From assembly GCA_044221555.1 (NCBI GenBank), contig JBGAOY010000009.1:62001-126000 (forward strand): 64,000 nucleotides of DNA, written 5' to 3'. The notes beneath the pieces were generated by a model. It saw only the letters and a list, made by a program, of their open reading frames with translations. It had not been told where the DNA came from and did not search any database. This document shows, in pieces, positions 1 to 8,960 of this stretch (position 1 is the stretch's first letter; each line of letters opens with the position of its first letter). Made by a program: the position numbers and the translations under genes. Source of the DNA: JAEUJM01 sp044221555. GTDB taxonomy: Bacteria; Actinomycetota; Acidimicrobiia; Acidimicrobiales; DATDAH01.

Positions 1-259
1 GAACCGTGCCCGGATCGAGATGGCCGTCGAGGGCGGCGACGGCCACACCTGATACCGGGTCCCACACCCGCACCCTGCCGCTGTCATCGCCCGACGCGAG
101 GCGGGTGCCGTCGGGCGACCACCCCACCGCCGCCACACTGGTCCCGCTGGCTACCCAGACGGGTGGTTCGGGGGCAGGGGCAGCACCCTCGCCGTCGCCA
201 ACGGCCCCCACGACCTGGCCTGGTTCGTCCGGAGTGACGGGATCATCGTCGGCGCCCAT
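1..259 (-). CDS. WD40-repeat protein, N-terminal part (runs off the window)
   Basis: The gene reads leftward and is cut by the window edge. The visible 86 residues start MGADDDPVTPDEPGQVV, continue through a Gly/Ala/Pro-rich stretch and enter a typical WD40 blade (VAAVGWSPDGTRLASGDDSG then RVRVWDPVSG, ending in LDGH). WD40 blades build beta-propellers that serve as protein-binding platforms. In bacteria they often follow kinase or AAA domains, but here the propeller begins almost at the N-terminus. A TACCGT hexamer 10 nt upstream of the ATG could be its -10 element. Function beyond scaffold is unknown. Confidence 0.7.
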   Translation of the reverse strand, partial: MGADDDPVTPDEPGQVVGAVGDGEGAAPAPEPPVWVASGTSVAAVGWSPDGTRLASGDDSGRVRVWDPVSGVAVAALDGHLDPGTV

Positions 260-407
260 GGGTGCATGCACGGTATCTCATCGCCCGATCCCCTCACGGT
301 GCCAGCACCTGCCCGGTGAGCCGCTGGTCGTTCGCTGGCCCAGTGCCCATGAGCCCGGTCGACAGGAGCGGCTGGGGCCGGCATGCCAGCGTGGGACCGG
401 CTCGGGA

Positions 408-1388
408 TCAGCCCGCCAGGGGCAGGGGTGCGTGCGACACCATGAGCTCGGCGCAGACCTCGCGGGCCAGGTCGACCACCACGTCGACCGCCGGCGCGCG
501 GTGACGGTCGGGGAGGGCGATGCCGATCGTGCGATCCGGCATCGGCGGATCGACGTCGCGCACCGCGATGCCGGGGTCGCTCGGGTCGATGGCCAGGCGG
601 GCCATCACCGCGTGCCCCATGCCTGAGCGGACCATCGCCTGCACCGCGGTGTTGTCCGAGGTGCGGAAGATCACGTTGGGCTCGGCGCCGACCGAGCGCA
701 TGCCGTCCTCGATGAGGGCCTGGCAGGCGGTCACGGTCTGACCGATGAGGGGCAGGCCGTCGAGCACCGACGCCGGCACCGCCTCGCCCTCCGGGCACAG
801 CGGATCGTCGGCCGGGCTCAGGACGACGAACGGGTCGTCCGCGAGGGGGGTGAACTCCCAGGGGCCGTCTCCCACCGGCGCCACCACGAAGCTGAGGTCG
901 AGCTCGCCGGCGGCGAGGCGGCGCAACAGCTCGGCCTGCTCGTCCTCTTCCACCATGGAGATGCTCAGGTCGGGCCGCTCCCGGCGGACGCGGGTGAGCA
1001 ACGGCGGCAGCACCTCGACCGACACGCTCTGGAAGGTGCCGATGGTGAGACGGCCCGTGCGGCCGGCCCGGTAGCCCGCGAGGTCGGCCTCGGCGGCCGC
1101 CACCCGGTCGAGGATGGACTCGGCGTGCGCCAACAGCACCGCCCCCGCCGGGGTGAGCTGCACCGGCTTGGGCCCGCCGGGGCGCTCGAAGAGCGTCTCG
1201 CCCACCGCCCGCTCCAGCGCGGCGATCTGCTGGCTCACCGCCGACTGGGTGTAGCCCAGGCGGGTGGCGGCCCGGCCGAACGACCGCTCGCCGGCGACGG
1301 CCCGGAGCGCCACCAGGTGGCGCAGCTCGACCTGGCCGAGGACCTCCGGGGCGGCGGCCCCGTCGTGGAGAGAATCATTAGCGCTCAT
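408..1388 (-). CDS. LysR-family transcriptional regulator
   Basis: This is a 326-residue protein of normal LysR length. A winged helix-turn-helix lies at residues about 18-77 (LRHLVALRAVAGERSFGRAA, then TQSAVSQQIAALER). A long linker helix and a LysR substrate-binding domain follow (about 105-310). Such proteins bind DNA as tetramers and respond to a small effector. The gene is divergent from the 84-residue protein at 1449. Their 60-bp shared intergenic region holds a perfect 7+7 bp inverted repeat (1397-1412) that covers a TATCAT -10-like hexamer on the regulator's own strand, which suggests autorepression. The effector and targets cannot be read from sequence; the divergent gene is the obvious first target. 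Confidence 0.9.
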   Translation of the reverse strand: MSANDSLHDGAAAPEVLGQVELRHLVALRAVAGERSFGRAATRLGYTQSAVSQQIAALERAVGETLFERPGGPKPVQLTPAGAVLLAHAESILDRVAAAEADLAGYRAGRTGRLTIGTFQSVSVEVLPPLLTRVRRERPDLSISMVEEDEQAELLRRLAAGELDLSFVVAPVGDGPWEFTPLADDPFVVLSPADDPLCPEGEAVPASVLDGLPLIGQTVTACQALIEDGMRSVGAEPNVIFRTSDNTAVQAMVRSGMGHAVMARLAIDPSDPGIAVRDVDPPMPDRTIGIALPDRHRAPAVDVVVDLAREVCAELMVSHAPLPLAG

Positions 1389-1396
1389 GATGGACT

Positions 1397-1412
1397 CGAT
1401 GATAGATCATCG
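1397..1412. promoter_or_regulatory. Inverted repeat, candidate LysR operator
   Basis: CGATGAT-AG-ATCATCG is a perfect 7-bp inverted repeat in the short divergent region between the LysR gene and the 1449 gene. On the minus strand its centre reads TATCAT, a plausible -10 for the regulator, so occupancy would block its own transcription. Assignment to the LysR protein is inference from position. Confidence 0.5.
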
Positions 1413-1436
1413 TTGGACCTAATGGAAGGGTCGTCG

Positions 1437-1442
1437 TACCGT
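1437..1442 (+). promoter_or_regulatory. -10 hexamer TACCGT, leaderless promoter for the 1449 gene
   Basis: TACCGT is followed by 6 nt and then the ATG at 1449. This places the expected transcription start on the A of the start codon. No Shine-Dalgarno sequence is present, and the same arrangement recurs elsewhere in the window. Confidence 0.5.
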
Positions 1443-1448
1443 CGACCC

Positions 1449-1703
1449 ATGACCAGTCACGAGCACATCCCCACCTCCGAGTTCACCCACCGCGTCGCTC
1501 GCGACGGGGTGTCGGCCCACCGCCAGGAGCTGGCCGACCTGGGTGCCCAGGCCCTCGTCCTCGGCGTGCGGCCCGGCGCCGCGGCCGTCCTGCTCGATCC
1601 AGGCTCACCCGACGTCGCCCGCGAGCGGGCCTACGCCGTCGTCGCCCGGGCCCTCGGCCGGCGCCGCAGCGAAGTCGCCCCCACCTTCGTCGTGGTGGCC
1701 TGA
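1449..1703 (+). CDS. Small hypothetical protein, divergent from LysR regulator
   Basis: The product is an 84-residue soluble protein starting MTSHEHIPTSEFTHRVARDG, with an Ala/Val-rich body and the C-terminus EVAPTFVVVA. I recognise no family. It has no signal peptide or membrane segment. The start is set by a leaderless -10 (TACCGT) exactly 6 nt upstream; there is no Shine-Dalgarno sequence. Its position opposite the LysR regulator across a 60-bp region with an operator-like inverted repeat suggests it is regulated by that protein. It ends 80 bp before the convergent gene at 1784. Confidence 0.6.
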   Translation: MTSHEHIPTSEFTHRVARDGVSAHRQELADLGAQALVLGVRPGAAAVLLDPGSPDVARERAYAVVARALGRRRSEVAPTFVVVA

Positions 1704-1783
1704 GGAGTCACACCGGCTCCTCGTACCCGGAGCGCCTGCGGCATCCGGATCGCCGGCACCGCGGCGGGCGGGCGCCCGCACCG

Positions 1784-2206
1784 CTACGAGGTGGCCACCT
1801 CGACCTCGGGAGTGACGTCGCCGTCGCCGTCGTCATCGGCGCCACCCGCGTCCTGGTCGAACTCGCCGGCCAGGAGGCCGTTGGCGGTGGCCAGGGCGAA
1901 TGCCACGTGTGAGGCCTTCTCGTACACCGCGGTGAAGTAGTGCTCGGCGTTGCCGCCCTGGCCCGGGAGCGACGGGGCGCCGAGCGAGCGCACCAGCGCG
2001 GTGGGGTCGTCGGGCACGGTGACCGCGGCGGCAAGGTCCTCGGCCGATGCGCCCGGCACCTCCCAGAAGTCGGCGACGCGCTTGGCCTTGGCCTTCCCGC
2101 CGCCACCCTGGGCGCCGCCCTTGGGCGGGTTGCCGCCGTTGTTGCCCGCGTTGGTGGCCGCCCCGCCGCCCTTGCCGCGGCCCGACCGGCGTCGTGACGC
2201 GCTCAT
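1784..2206 (-). CDS. Small protein downstream of the Snf2 helicase, low-complexity basic N-terminus
   Basis: The product has 140 residues. Residues 1-42 are a basic Gly/Lys/Arg/Asn-rich disordered tract (MSASRRRSGRGKGGG and on). They are followed by a compact domain (RVADFWEVPGASAEDLAAAV to about NGLLAGEFDQ) and an acidic tail. The ATG at 2206 was chosen because upstream alternatives (a GTG at 2374) only add low-complexity residues and would overlap the helicase gene. It lies 124 bp downstream of the helicase on the same strand, so it may work with it, for example as a nucleic-acid-binding accessory factor; that is inference. No family is recognised. Confidence 0.6.
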   Translation of the reverse strand: MSASRRRSGRGKGGGAATNAGNNGGNPPKGGAQGGGGKAKAKRVADFWEVPGASAEDLAAAVTVPDDPTALVRSLGAPSLPGQGGNAEHYFTAVYEKASHVAFALATANGLLAGEFDQDAGGADDDGDGDVTPEVEVATS

Positions 2207-2330
2207 GGGCGTCGCCGCGATCGTGACGGCCGAGCGGCCGCGCGAGCGGCCCGGACGAGCGCCCGGCCGCGGGTGCGACCGAGCACGAGGGGCGCGGGCC
2301 ACCCCGGCCCGTTCGACGTGGTGGCGTGGC

Positions 2331-5300
2331 TCATGCGGCGTCCTCGGCGTCGTCGCCGGCGTCGACCGGGTCACCGTCGGGCGTGGCCACGTCGTCGACC
2401 AGCTCGTCGAGCCGCAGGCCGAGGGCCCGCCGCAACTGGTCGGGGTCGAGGTCTTCCACGCTCGACGACTTGGGCAGGGCCACGTCGGCGATGCGGCGCT
2501 TGCCGGCCACCACCTCGTCGACCCGCTCGTCGATCGTGCCCGGGCAGATGAGCTGGTGGTAGATCACGGTGCGGGTCTGACCCAGGCGCCATGCCCGGTC
2601 GCGGGCCTGGTCCTCGACCGCCGGGTTCCACCAGCGGTCGTAGAGCACCACGTGGTTGGCGGCGGTCAGGTTGAGGCCGGTGCCGCCGGCCTTCAACGAC
2701 AGCACCAGCACGGCCGGGCCGTCGGTGTTGTTGAAGTTCTCGATGATCTGGTCGCGGGCGGTGCGGGTGAGGCCGCCGTGGTAGCACTCGACCGGTGTCT
2801 TGGTGCGCCGCGTGAGGTGCTTGGCGAGGCGCTGCCCCCACTCGGCGTACTGGGTGAACACCACCACCCGCTCGCCCGCGGCGTAGACCGCCTCGACGAT
2901 CTCCTCCAGGCGGGCCAGCTTGCCCGACCGGCCGGGAAGGCCGTCGTCGTCGCCCGTGTAGGCGGCCGGGTGGTTGCAGATCTGCTTCAGCGCGGTGATG
3001 GCGGCGAAGACGTGGCCCTTGGCCGACTCCTGGCCCTCGGCCCGCAGCAACAGCTGGTCGATCACCGCCTGGTAGAGGCCGATCTGCTCGACGCTCATCG
3101 AGCAGTGGTCGATCTCGTCGATGCGATCGGGGAGCTCGGCCGCGATGACCGGCTCGTCCTTGGTGCGCCGGAAGACCAGGATGCCGTTGAGCGCCCGCAT
3201 GGCGTCCTCGCCCTCCTTGCGGGTGGCGTCGCGGTCGGTGGACAGGTGGGTGACGAACGCCGACCGCTGGCCCACCAACCCGGGGTTGGTGAAGTCGAGG
3301 ATGGCCCAGAGGTCGCCCAGGCCGTTCTCGATCGGCGTGCCCGTGAGGGCCACCTTGGTTCGGGCGGGCAGGCGGCGCAGCAGCTGCGCGGTCTCGCTGG
3401 TGGGGTTCTTGATCACCTGGGCCTCGTCGAGGACGATCTTCGACCACTCGATGCTGGAGAGGGCCTCGACGTCGCGCACGGCGGTGCCGTAGGTGGTGAT
3501 GAGCACGTCGGCCCGCTCGACCTCACCGGCCAGCTCGGCCGCGGACGACCGGCGGGCGCCGTGGTGCACCAGCACCCGCAGGCCCGGGGTGAACTTGCGG
3601 GCCTCACCGGCCCAGTTGGTGACCACCGCGGGCGGGGCGATGACGAGAGCCGGGCCCTGGTCCGAGGTGGTGAGCAGGTGCGACAGCATCGTGGGGGTCT
3701 TGCCGAGGCCCATGTCGAGGGCCAGGCAGCCGCCGAGGCCCACCGAGTCGAGGAAGTTCAGCCACGCCAGCGCCTCACGCTGGTAGCTGCGCAGCTCGCC
3801 CACGAACCCTTCCGGGGTGGCCGCAGGCTCGGCCCGGGTCTCCGACGCCTTGCGCAGCAGGTCGGTGGCCCAACTGGCGCCCTGCACGTTGATGCCGCCC
3901 GCGAGCGGCGTGCCCTCGAGCCCGAGGGCGTAGCGCAGCATCTCGGCACCGGTGAGCTGCTCGGTGTTGGCCCGCTCCTCGAGCGCGGCGGCCGCGGCCT
4001 CGAGGTCGGCGTGCTCGACCGCGACCCACTTGCCCCCCGAGCGCACCAGCGGGCGGGCCTCCTTGGCCAGCGTGGCGATCTCGGCCGCGGTCAGCTCGAC
4101 GTCGTCGAACACCACCGACCAGCGCACCTTGGAGAGCTGGCTGGCGCCACCGCTCGACGGCGTGGACGGGTCGCTGTCGAGGCGGAGCGAGGGGGTGAGC
4201 TTGCGGGGCGACATGGCCGGCACCCGGACGTCGAAGCCCGCGGTGATCAGGGCCCGGCCCGTCACCGACATGAGCTGCCACGCCTCGTCCTGGCTCAGGA
4301 TCACGTCGCCGCGCCGATGGCTGCCCAGCCGGTTCAGCTCGGGCAGCAGCCGCTCGAGCCGGCCCAGGTCGGCCTCGAGCTCGCGGCGCTTGGAGCCGGC
4401 GTTGACAAGAGCCACGTCGACCGACACCAGGCGCTTGTCGGGGCCGGGCGCGAGCACCTTGAGGTGCCAGGCGCCGCCGCTGTCGGGCGGGTCGAGCTGC
4501 ACCACGATCTGGCGGGTCGAGGGGAAGATGGCCGGCTTGGCCCAGCGGTCGATCTGGCCGGCCACGTCGCCCGCCACCACCGACGGGGCGGTGAACTCGC
4601 TGCCGTCGAGGCGGGTGAGGAAGGCCTCGGCCACCTCGGCCGGACGGGTGACGGTCGGCGGCGGTGCGGCCACCACCACCATCTGGGCGGCCTGCCGGCA
4701 GATGGCGTCGACCATCGCCGTGAGCACCAGGTTGGTGACGTCACGGGCCTCCGACGACGACGCCACCGCCCGCACCGAGCCGGGCATGGCCCGGGCGAAG
4801 CCGGCAAGACGGTTGGCGTCGACCAGTGCCGGGGTCCAGCGCACGTGCACCAGGCGGTTCTTCTCGCCCGAGCCCCGGCGCTTCCGCTTCTGCTTCAACA
4901 GCGGCACCATCGAGCCTCGGGCCACCAGTTCGACGGCCCAGACGGCCACGGCCGAGAACCAGCGGACGCTGGCACCCAGGCGGTCGTCCTCGCTGCGGTC
5001 CTTCACCGCGGCCAGCCAGCCGAGGATGTCGCCCACGGGCACCGCCAGACCCGACGCGTTGGGCCCGCCCGGGATCTGCACCGAGGCGTGGGGGGCCCAC
5101 GGCGGCGACCCGGCGCCCACCTCGTCGAGGAAGGCGGCCAGCGCGGTGCGGTCGAGCGGGTCGGCGTGAGCGCCGCCGCCCCAGGCAACCAGGCGGCCGG
5201 CCGACCACGAGAGTTGGAGGCGGACGACGCCGTCCTCGACCTCGGTGGCCGAGGCCGCGTCGCGGTGGTCGTCGGGGCCGTCGTCCAGGCCGTCGTCGGC

Positions 5301-5594
5301 GTCCTCGGGCACACCCCGGGCCCTGCGCAGCGCACGGATGAGGTCGTGGCGGTCGGCCTCGAAGTCAGCCACCACCTGGTTGCGCTCGGGGCCCGACAGC
5401 GACCGGCGCACCGAGTCGAGCCCGTCCTCGACGTCGTCGAGCAGGTCCTCCACCGCGTACTCCCACCGGCGGCGGTCGGCCTCGAGCAGCGCGCGCTGCT
5501 CATCGGTGGCGTACCCGTCCAGCTCCGCCTGCACCAACGCCACGAAGGCGTGCTGGTCGAGCGGCGCGTCGAGCGTCGGGCTTTCTATCGGCAA
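2331..5594 (-). CDS. Snf2/Rad54-family DEAD-like helicase (SWI/SNF ATPase)
   Basis: The product has 1087 residues. An N-terminal region of about 580 residues, of the kind found in bacterial Snf2 proteins, precedes a two-lobed ATPase. Motif I is LALDMGLGKT (about residue 625), motif II is DEAQ (about 723), motif III is LTGTPIENGL, and motif VI is DQARDRAWRLGQTR (about 995). These enzymes translocate on duplex DNA or remodel bound proteins; bacterial members are linked to recovery of transcription or to DNA repair. The only in-frame start before an upstream stop is TTG at 5594, so either that or an internal codon is used. There is no SWIM zinc finger in the visible N-terminus. The 220 bp upstream (5595-5814) carries no recognisable gene. 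Confidence 0.9.
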   Translation of the reverse strand: MPIESPTLDAPLDQHAFVALVQAELDGYATDEQRALLEADRRRWEYAVEDLLDDVEDGLDSVRRSLSGPERNQVVADFEADRHDLIRALRRARGVPEDADDGLDDGPDDHRDAASATEVEDGVVRLQLSWSAGRLVAWGGGAHADPLDRTALAAFLDEVGAGSPPWAPHASVQIPGGPNASGLAVPVGDILGWLAAVKDRSEDDRLGASVRWFSAVAVWAVELVARGSMVPLLKQKRKRRGSGEKNRLVHVRWTPALVDANRLAGFARAMPGSVRAVASSSEARDVTNLVLTAMVDAICRQAAQMVVVAAPPPTVTRPAEVAEAFLTRLDGSEFTAPSVVAGDVAGQIDRWAKPAIFPSTRQIVVQLDPPDSGGAWHLKVLAPGPDKRLVSVDVALVNAGSKRRELEADLGRLERLLPELNRLGSHRRGDVILSQDEAWQLMSVTGRALITAGFDVRVPAMSPRKLTPSLRLDSDPSTPSSGGASQLSKVRWSVVFDDVELTAAEIATLAKEARPLVRSGGKWVAVEHADLEAAAAALEERANTEQLTGAEMLRYALGLEGTPLAGGINVQGASWATDLLRKASETRAEPAATPEGFVGELRSYQREALAWLNFLDSVGLGGCLALDMGLGKTPTMLSHLLTTSDQGPALVIAPPAVVTNWAGEARKFTPGLRVLVHHGARRSSAAELAGEVERADVLITTYGTAVRDVEALSSIEWSKIVLDEAQVIKNPTSETAQLLRRLPARTKVALTGTPIENGLGDLWAILDFTNPGLVGQRSAFVTHLSTDRDATRKEGEDAMRALNGILVFRRTKDEPVIAAELPDRIDEIDHCSMSVEQIGLYQAVIDQLLLRAEGQESAKGHVFAAITALKQICNHPAAYTGDDDGLPGRSGKLARLEEIVEAVYAAGERVVVFTQYAEWGQRLAKHLTRRTKTPVECYHGGLTRTARDQIIENFNNTDGPAVLVLSLKAGGTGLNLTAANHVVLYDRWWNPAVEDQARDRAWRLGQTRTVIYHQLICPGTIDERVDEVVAGKRRIADVALPKSSSVEDLDPDQLRRALGLRLDELVDDVATPDGDPVDAGDDAEDAA

Positions 5595-5814
5595 CGGTCC
5601 ATCGACAATCTGGTTGCTCCGCTTCTTCGGTGGGCAGTCCGTTTTCGCCCACGGCTGTGCGTCTCACCCCGACCGCCTGCCGGCACGGTGACCACCTGGC
5701 CGCCGCGCCCTGGTCGGTGAAACCCACGACCCCACGAGGCTTCTCCGCAAGGAGGTTCGCCTCTCAGGAGAGCATACCCGCCCGCGGCAGTGGTGACGCC
5801 ACGCGCCTCCAGAC

Positions 5815-7650
5815 CTAGGGCCGCCGCGCCAGCACCCGGTAGGTGTTGCCCCGGTTGCTGCGCTGGATGAACACGTTTGCCACCTGGTCGGCCACGAAGG
5901 CGCCCGCCAGCAGCGGGGCGCCGGCGGCGATGACCAGGATGCGGGCCAGGCCCCGCAGCGGCGAGCCCTTGGGGGTCCAGGGGGCGTCGGCGGGCACGAA
6001 GTGGTTCAGCCACAGCCACGCGCCGATCACCAGGTCGACGGTCTGGTGGGCGGTGGCCCGATCACGGGCCACGACCTCGAAGCCGTGGTCGGCCAGCTCC
6101 TGCTCGAGGCGCCCCAGGGGGATGAGGTGCTGGTGCTGGGGCTGGAACCACGGGATCCACCAGCGACCGAGGATCCGCCCGAACGCGCTCTCGGGGTCGG
6201 GCAGCTCGATCAGCAGGTGGCCGCCGGGCTTCAGGGCGACGGCGGCGGCGTCGAGCTCCTCGAGCGGCTCGCGGGTGTGCTCGAGGTAGTGGTGCATGCT
6301 GACCACGTCGTAGGTGCCGGCCATCGACGGGGCCAGTTCGGGGAACAGGCCCCGGTAGCCGTGGTCGACCCACCCCCGGCGGGCGGCCTCGTCGATGCTG
6401 TCGCTCAGGTCGAGGCCGTCGAAGCCGGTGTCGGGCCAGCGGTCACGAGCCACCAGGCAGAAGTGGCCGTGGCCGGCGCCCACGTCGAGCCAACGCTCCG
6501 GCACGGTGTGGCCCTGCACCATCTCGGCCCGTCCCAGGTAGGAGTGGTCGGTGGCGCCGAAGATGAACTCGGTGAAGTCCTCACCGAGGCCGTCGTAGAA
6601 GTCGCGGTAGTAGTAGTCCAGGCCCTCGAGCGACAGCCGCGGGTTCTGGAAGATCACGCCGCACTCGCCGCACTCGTCGAGCACGAACTCGCCCGGCTTG
6701 TACTGGAGCACGTCGGTGGTGCGCAGGCGCTCGGTGAGCTGCGTCGAGCCACAGATGGGGCAGTCGTCCCGGCGGGGCTCGAACAGCCGGTCGAGCCCCA
6801 GGCGGAGCTGCTGGTCGTACCACTCGCGGCGGCTCTCGATCGGGTCGGGTTGCGGCGGCGGCTGCCAGCGACCGGTGACCGTCTTGAACCAGCGCAGCGG
6901 CTCGAGCAGCCAGCGCAGCGCCACCCGGCGGCCCAGGTCGGCCGGCGCGACCGGCGACGAGGAGAGGCCGATGGCCGGTGCCGCGCTGTACGCGGCGAGG
7001 GCGGCCAGGCCCCACGGCGGCGCCAGCACGACGCCCGTGGCGATGGTGGCCCACTGCAGCACGGGTATGCCCAGCACGGCCGGGGTGGCGGTGTTGAACA
7101 GGGAGGTGATGTAGGCCCGGCGCTTGTCGAGGTCGAGCGGATGGGTGGTGAGCCCGGGAGCGACCGCGAGGTCGACGCCCACCGGGGACAGTCGCTTCAG
7201 CTCGATCTCGGCGGCGACGAAGGCCACCGGATCGAGCCCCTCCGTGGCGGCGATGTCGGAGCGCTCCAGCACGTCGGCGTCGACCAGCAGGGCCCGCCCC
7301 GCGCCCCGGCCCGGCGCGAGGCGCGCCGTCCGGTAGGTCTGGGGGTCGACCAGCGCCGCCAACTCGAGCGCCTCCTCGGTGTCGAGGTCGCCCGGCACCA
7401 GGTCGACCACGTCGAGGCCCTCCCGGCGGGCGAAGGCGCTGGCGGCCCTGCGGGTGGCGTCGCCCACCGTCACGCCGGCGGCGGTGACGAACCGGTGCGA
7501 GCCGGCGACCGGCTCGTCGCTGGGCTCGAGCGTGCGCAGCGCGCCGAGGCGCTTGCGGGCCCGGAAGGCGTCGCTCACCAGGTACGCGATCAGCGCGAGC
7601 AGCAGCCCTTTCAGCAGCCGGTGGCGCCGGCCCTCCTGCGACCGCCTCAT
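5815..7650 (-). CDS. Membrane-associated class I SAM methyltransferase with zinc-ribbon
   Basis: The product has 611 residues. A short N-terminal hydrophobic helix (LLKGLLLALIAYLVSDAF, about 13-30) is followed by a novel domain and a second hydrophobic stretch (about 190-230). A Cys4 zinc-ribbon follows (CPICG at about 297, then CGECG). Next comes a class I methyltransferase fold with motif I WLDVGAGHGHF (about 388) and the post-motif MHHYLEHTREPL. The C-terminus is hydrophobic (about 570-595). The Cys4-plus-methyltransferase pairing is common in polysaccharide and lipid tailoring enzymes. It is read in the same direction as the lipid-synthase operon but is separated from it by 120 bp holding a 13-bp inverted repeat. 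It may be a tailoring enzyme of that locus or an independent gene. Substrate unknown. Confidence 0.75.
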   Translation of the reverse strand: MRRSQEGRRHRLLKGLLLALIAYLVSDAFRARKRLGALRTLEPSDEPVAGSHRFVTAAGVTVGDATRRAASAFARREGLDVVDLVPGDLDTEEALELAALVDPQTYRTARLAPGRGAGRALLVDADVLERSDIAATEGLDPVAFVAAEIELKRLSPVGVDLAVAPGLTTHPLDLDKRRAYITSLFNTATPAVLGIPVLQWATIATGVVLAPPWGLAALAAYSAAPAIGLSSSPVAPADLGRRVALRWLLEPLRWFKTVTGRWQPPPQPDPIESRREWYDQQLRLGLDRLFEPRRDDCPICGSTQLTERLRTTDVLQYKPGEFVLDECGECGVIFQNPRLSLEGLDYYYRDFYDGLGEDFTEFIFGATDHSYLGRAEMVQGHTVPERWLDVGAGHGHFCLVARDRWPDTGFDGLDLSDSIDEAARRGWVDHGYRGLFPELAPSMAGTYDVVSMHHYLEHTREPLEELDAAAVALKPGGHLLIELPDPESAFGRILGRWWIPWFQPQHQHLIPLGRLEQELADHGFEVVARDRATAHQTVDLVIGAWLWLNHFVPADAPWTPKGSPLRGLARILVIAAGAPLLAGAFVADQVANVFIQRSNRGNTYRVLARRP

Positions 7651-7675
7651 CGTCGTCCTCCCCGGTCGAGGTCAT

Positions 7676-7727
7676 CGTTCTGGTGGCTCGCACCTGTCGT
7701 CAGCGTCATGATCCAGCCACCAGAACG
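7676..7727. repeat. 13-bp perfect inverted repeat, 26-bp spacer
   Basis: CGTTCTGGTGGCT (7676-7688) pairs perfectly with AGCCACCAGAACG (7715-7727). It lies between the stop of the glycosyltransferase gene and the start of the methyltransferase gene, both read leftward. It could be a terminator stem without a U-tract or a two-site operator for the methyltransferase gene. Confidence 0.45.
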
Positions 7728-7770
7728 TGTGGGGTGGTGGGCGGCGGCGGGGTGGTGATGACGGTGGTGG

Positions 7771-8949
7771 TCATGGGGCGAGCTTCTCCAGGTGGTCGGC
7801 GGCACGGGGGGCGCCCCCGGCGGCGGCGAAGCACTCGGCGACGACCGCGGCCGCCTCGCGGTACGACGGCTCGGTGAGCACCTGCTCGATGGCGGCCCGC
7901 AGGGTCGCGGGCTGCACCCGCCCGAACTTCACCCGGACACCGGCGCCGGCGTCGACCACCTGGGCGGCGACGATGGGCTGGTCGTCGCGGATGGGCGCCA
8001 GCACGAGGGGCAGCCCGTGGGCCAACGCCTCGCAGGTGGTGTTGTGGCCGCCGTGGCCGACCACCGCATCCATCCGGTCCAGCAGGGCGAGTTGCGGCAC
8101 GAAGGGCTGCACCCACACGTTGTCGGGCACGCCGGCGATCATCTCGGGCGGCGCCACCACCACCGCCTGCACGTCGAGGTCGCGCACCGCGTCGACGGCC
8201 ACGTTGTAGAAGCGCTCGCCCACGGTCTGGTTCACCGTGCCCAGTGACACCAGCACGTGGGGCCGGGCGGGGTCGAGCCAGTCCCAGGGAAACTCGGCGG
8301 TCTCGACCCGGGCGTGGGTGGACGGCCCGACGAACCGGTAGTGGTCGGGGAAGCGATCGACGTCGCCCACCAGCGCCGCCGCGGTGAAGGCCAGCACGAG
8401 GTGGTCGGAGAAGCGCAGGTCGCCGGCGTCGCGGGCCTGCTGCTCGGGCACGCCCATGCGCACCTGCAGGTCGACCAGCGACTCCTGCACCCACTCCCCC
8501 ACCCGGGGGATCAGCTCGAACGGGCGGCTGAACTCGGCAGAGGTGGTGGCCGAGGTGGCCCACGGCAGGTCGTGGCGGCGGGCGACGACCGCGCCGCCGA
8601 CCGCCTGTTGGTCGACCACCAACACGTCGGGTCGGAACCGCGCGATGGCATCCTCGAGCGGCGCCTCCATGGCCAGCGCCAGTGGGAGCAGAGCCTCCTC
8701 CCACAGGAACTTCAGCGCCGCCGCGCCCCGCAGGCCCCCGGCCTTGTTGCGCAGCGCGTCCTCCATCGACTCGGGCAGGCGGGGCGGGCACGGGAAGAAC
8801 TCGGCGCCGTCGGGCAGGAGCGGGCGCACGACGCTGGGCTCGCCGGCCCAGGCCACCGCGTGCCCGCGACCGGCCAGCTCGTGGCCGACCGACACCGTGG
8901 GGTTGGTGTGACCCTGCAGCGGCGGCACGACGAACAGGAAGCGGGCCAT
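7771..8949 (-). CDS. Glycosyltransferase family 1 (MGT/UGT-type, GT-B fold)
   Basis: The product has 392 residues and starts MARFLFVVPPLQGHTNPTVS, the typical start of macrolide/sterol-type glycosyltransferases. The C-terminal donor-binding lobe contains the family signature VVGHGGHNTTCEALAHGLPL (about residues 293-312) followed by PIRDDQPIVA. The conserved N-terminal catalytic His is the one in LQGHTNP. Such enzymes transfer a sugar from an NDP-sugar to a lipid or polyketide hydroxyl. The start is set 11 nt after the stop of the upstream hydrolase gene, so the gene is in the same operon as the lipid synthases. The context argues that the acceptor is the synthase product. Confidence 0.88.
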   Translation of the reverse strand: MARFLFVVPPLQGHTNPTVSVGHELAGRGHAVAWAGEPSVVRPLLPDGAEFFPCPPRLPESMEDALRNKAGGLRGAAALKFLWEEALLPLALAMEAPLEDAIARFRPDVLVVDQQAVGGAVVARRHDLPWATSATTSAEFSRPFELIPRVGEWVQESLVDLQVRMGVPEQQARDAGDLRFSDHLVLAFTAAALVGDVDRFPDHYRFVGPSTHARVETAEFPWDWLDPARPHVLVSLGTVNQTVGERFYNVAVDAVRDLDVQAVVVAPPEMIAGVPDNVWVQPFVPQLALLDRMDAVVGHGGHNTTCEALAHGLPLVLAPIRDDQPIVAAQVVDAGAGVRVKFGRVQPATLRAAIEQVLTEPSYREAAAVVAECFAAAGGAPRAADHLEKLAP

Positions 8950-8960
8950 CGCGTCGCCGC

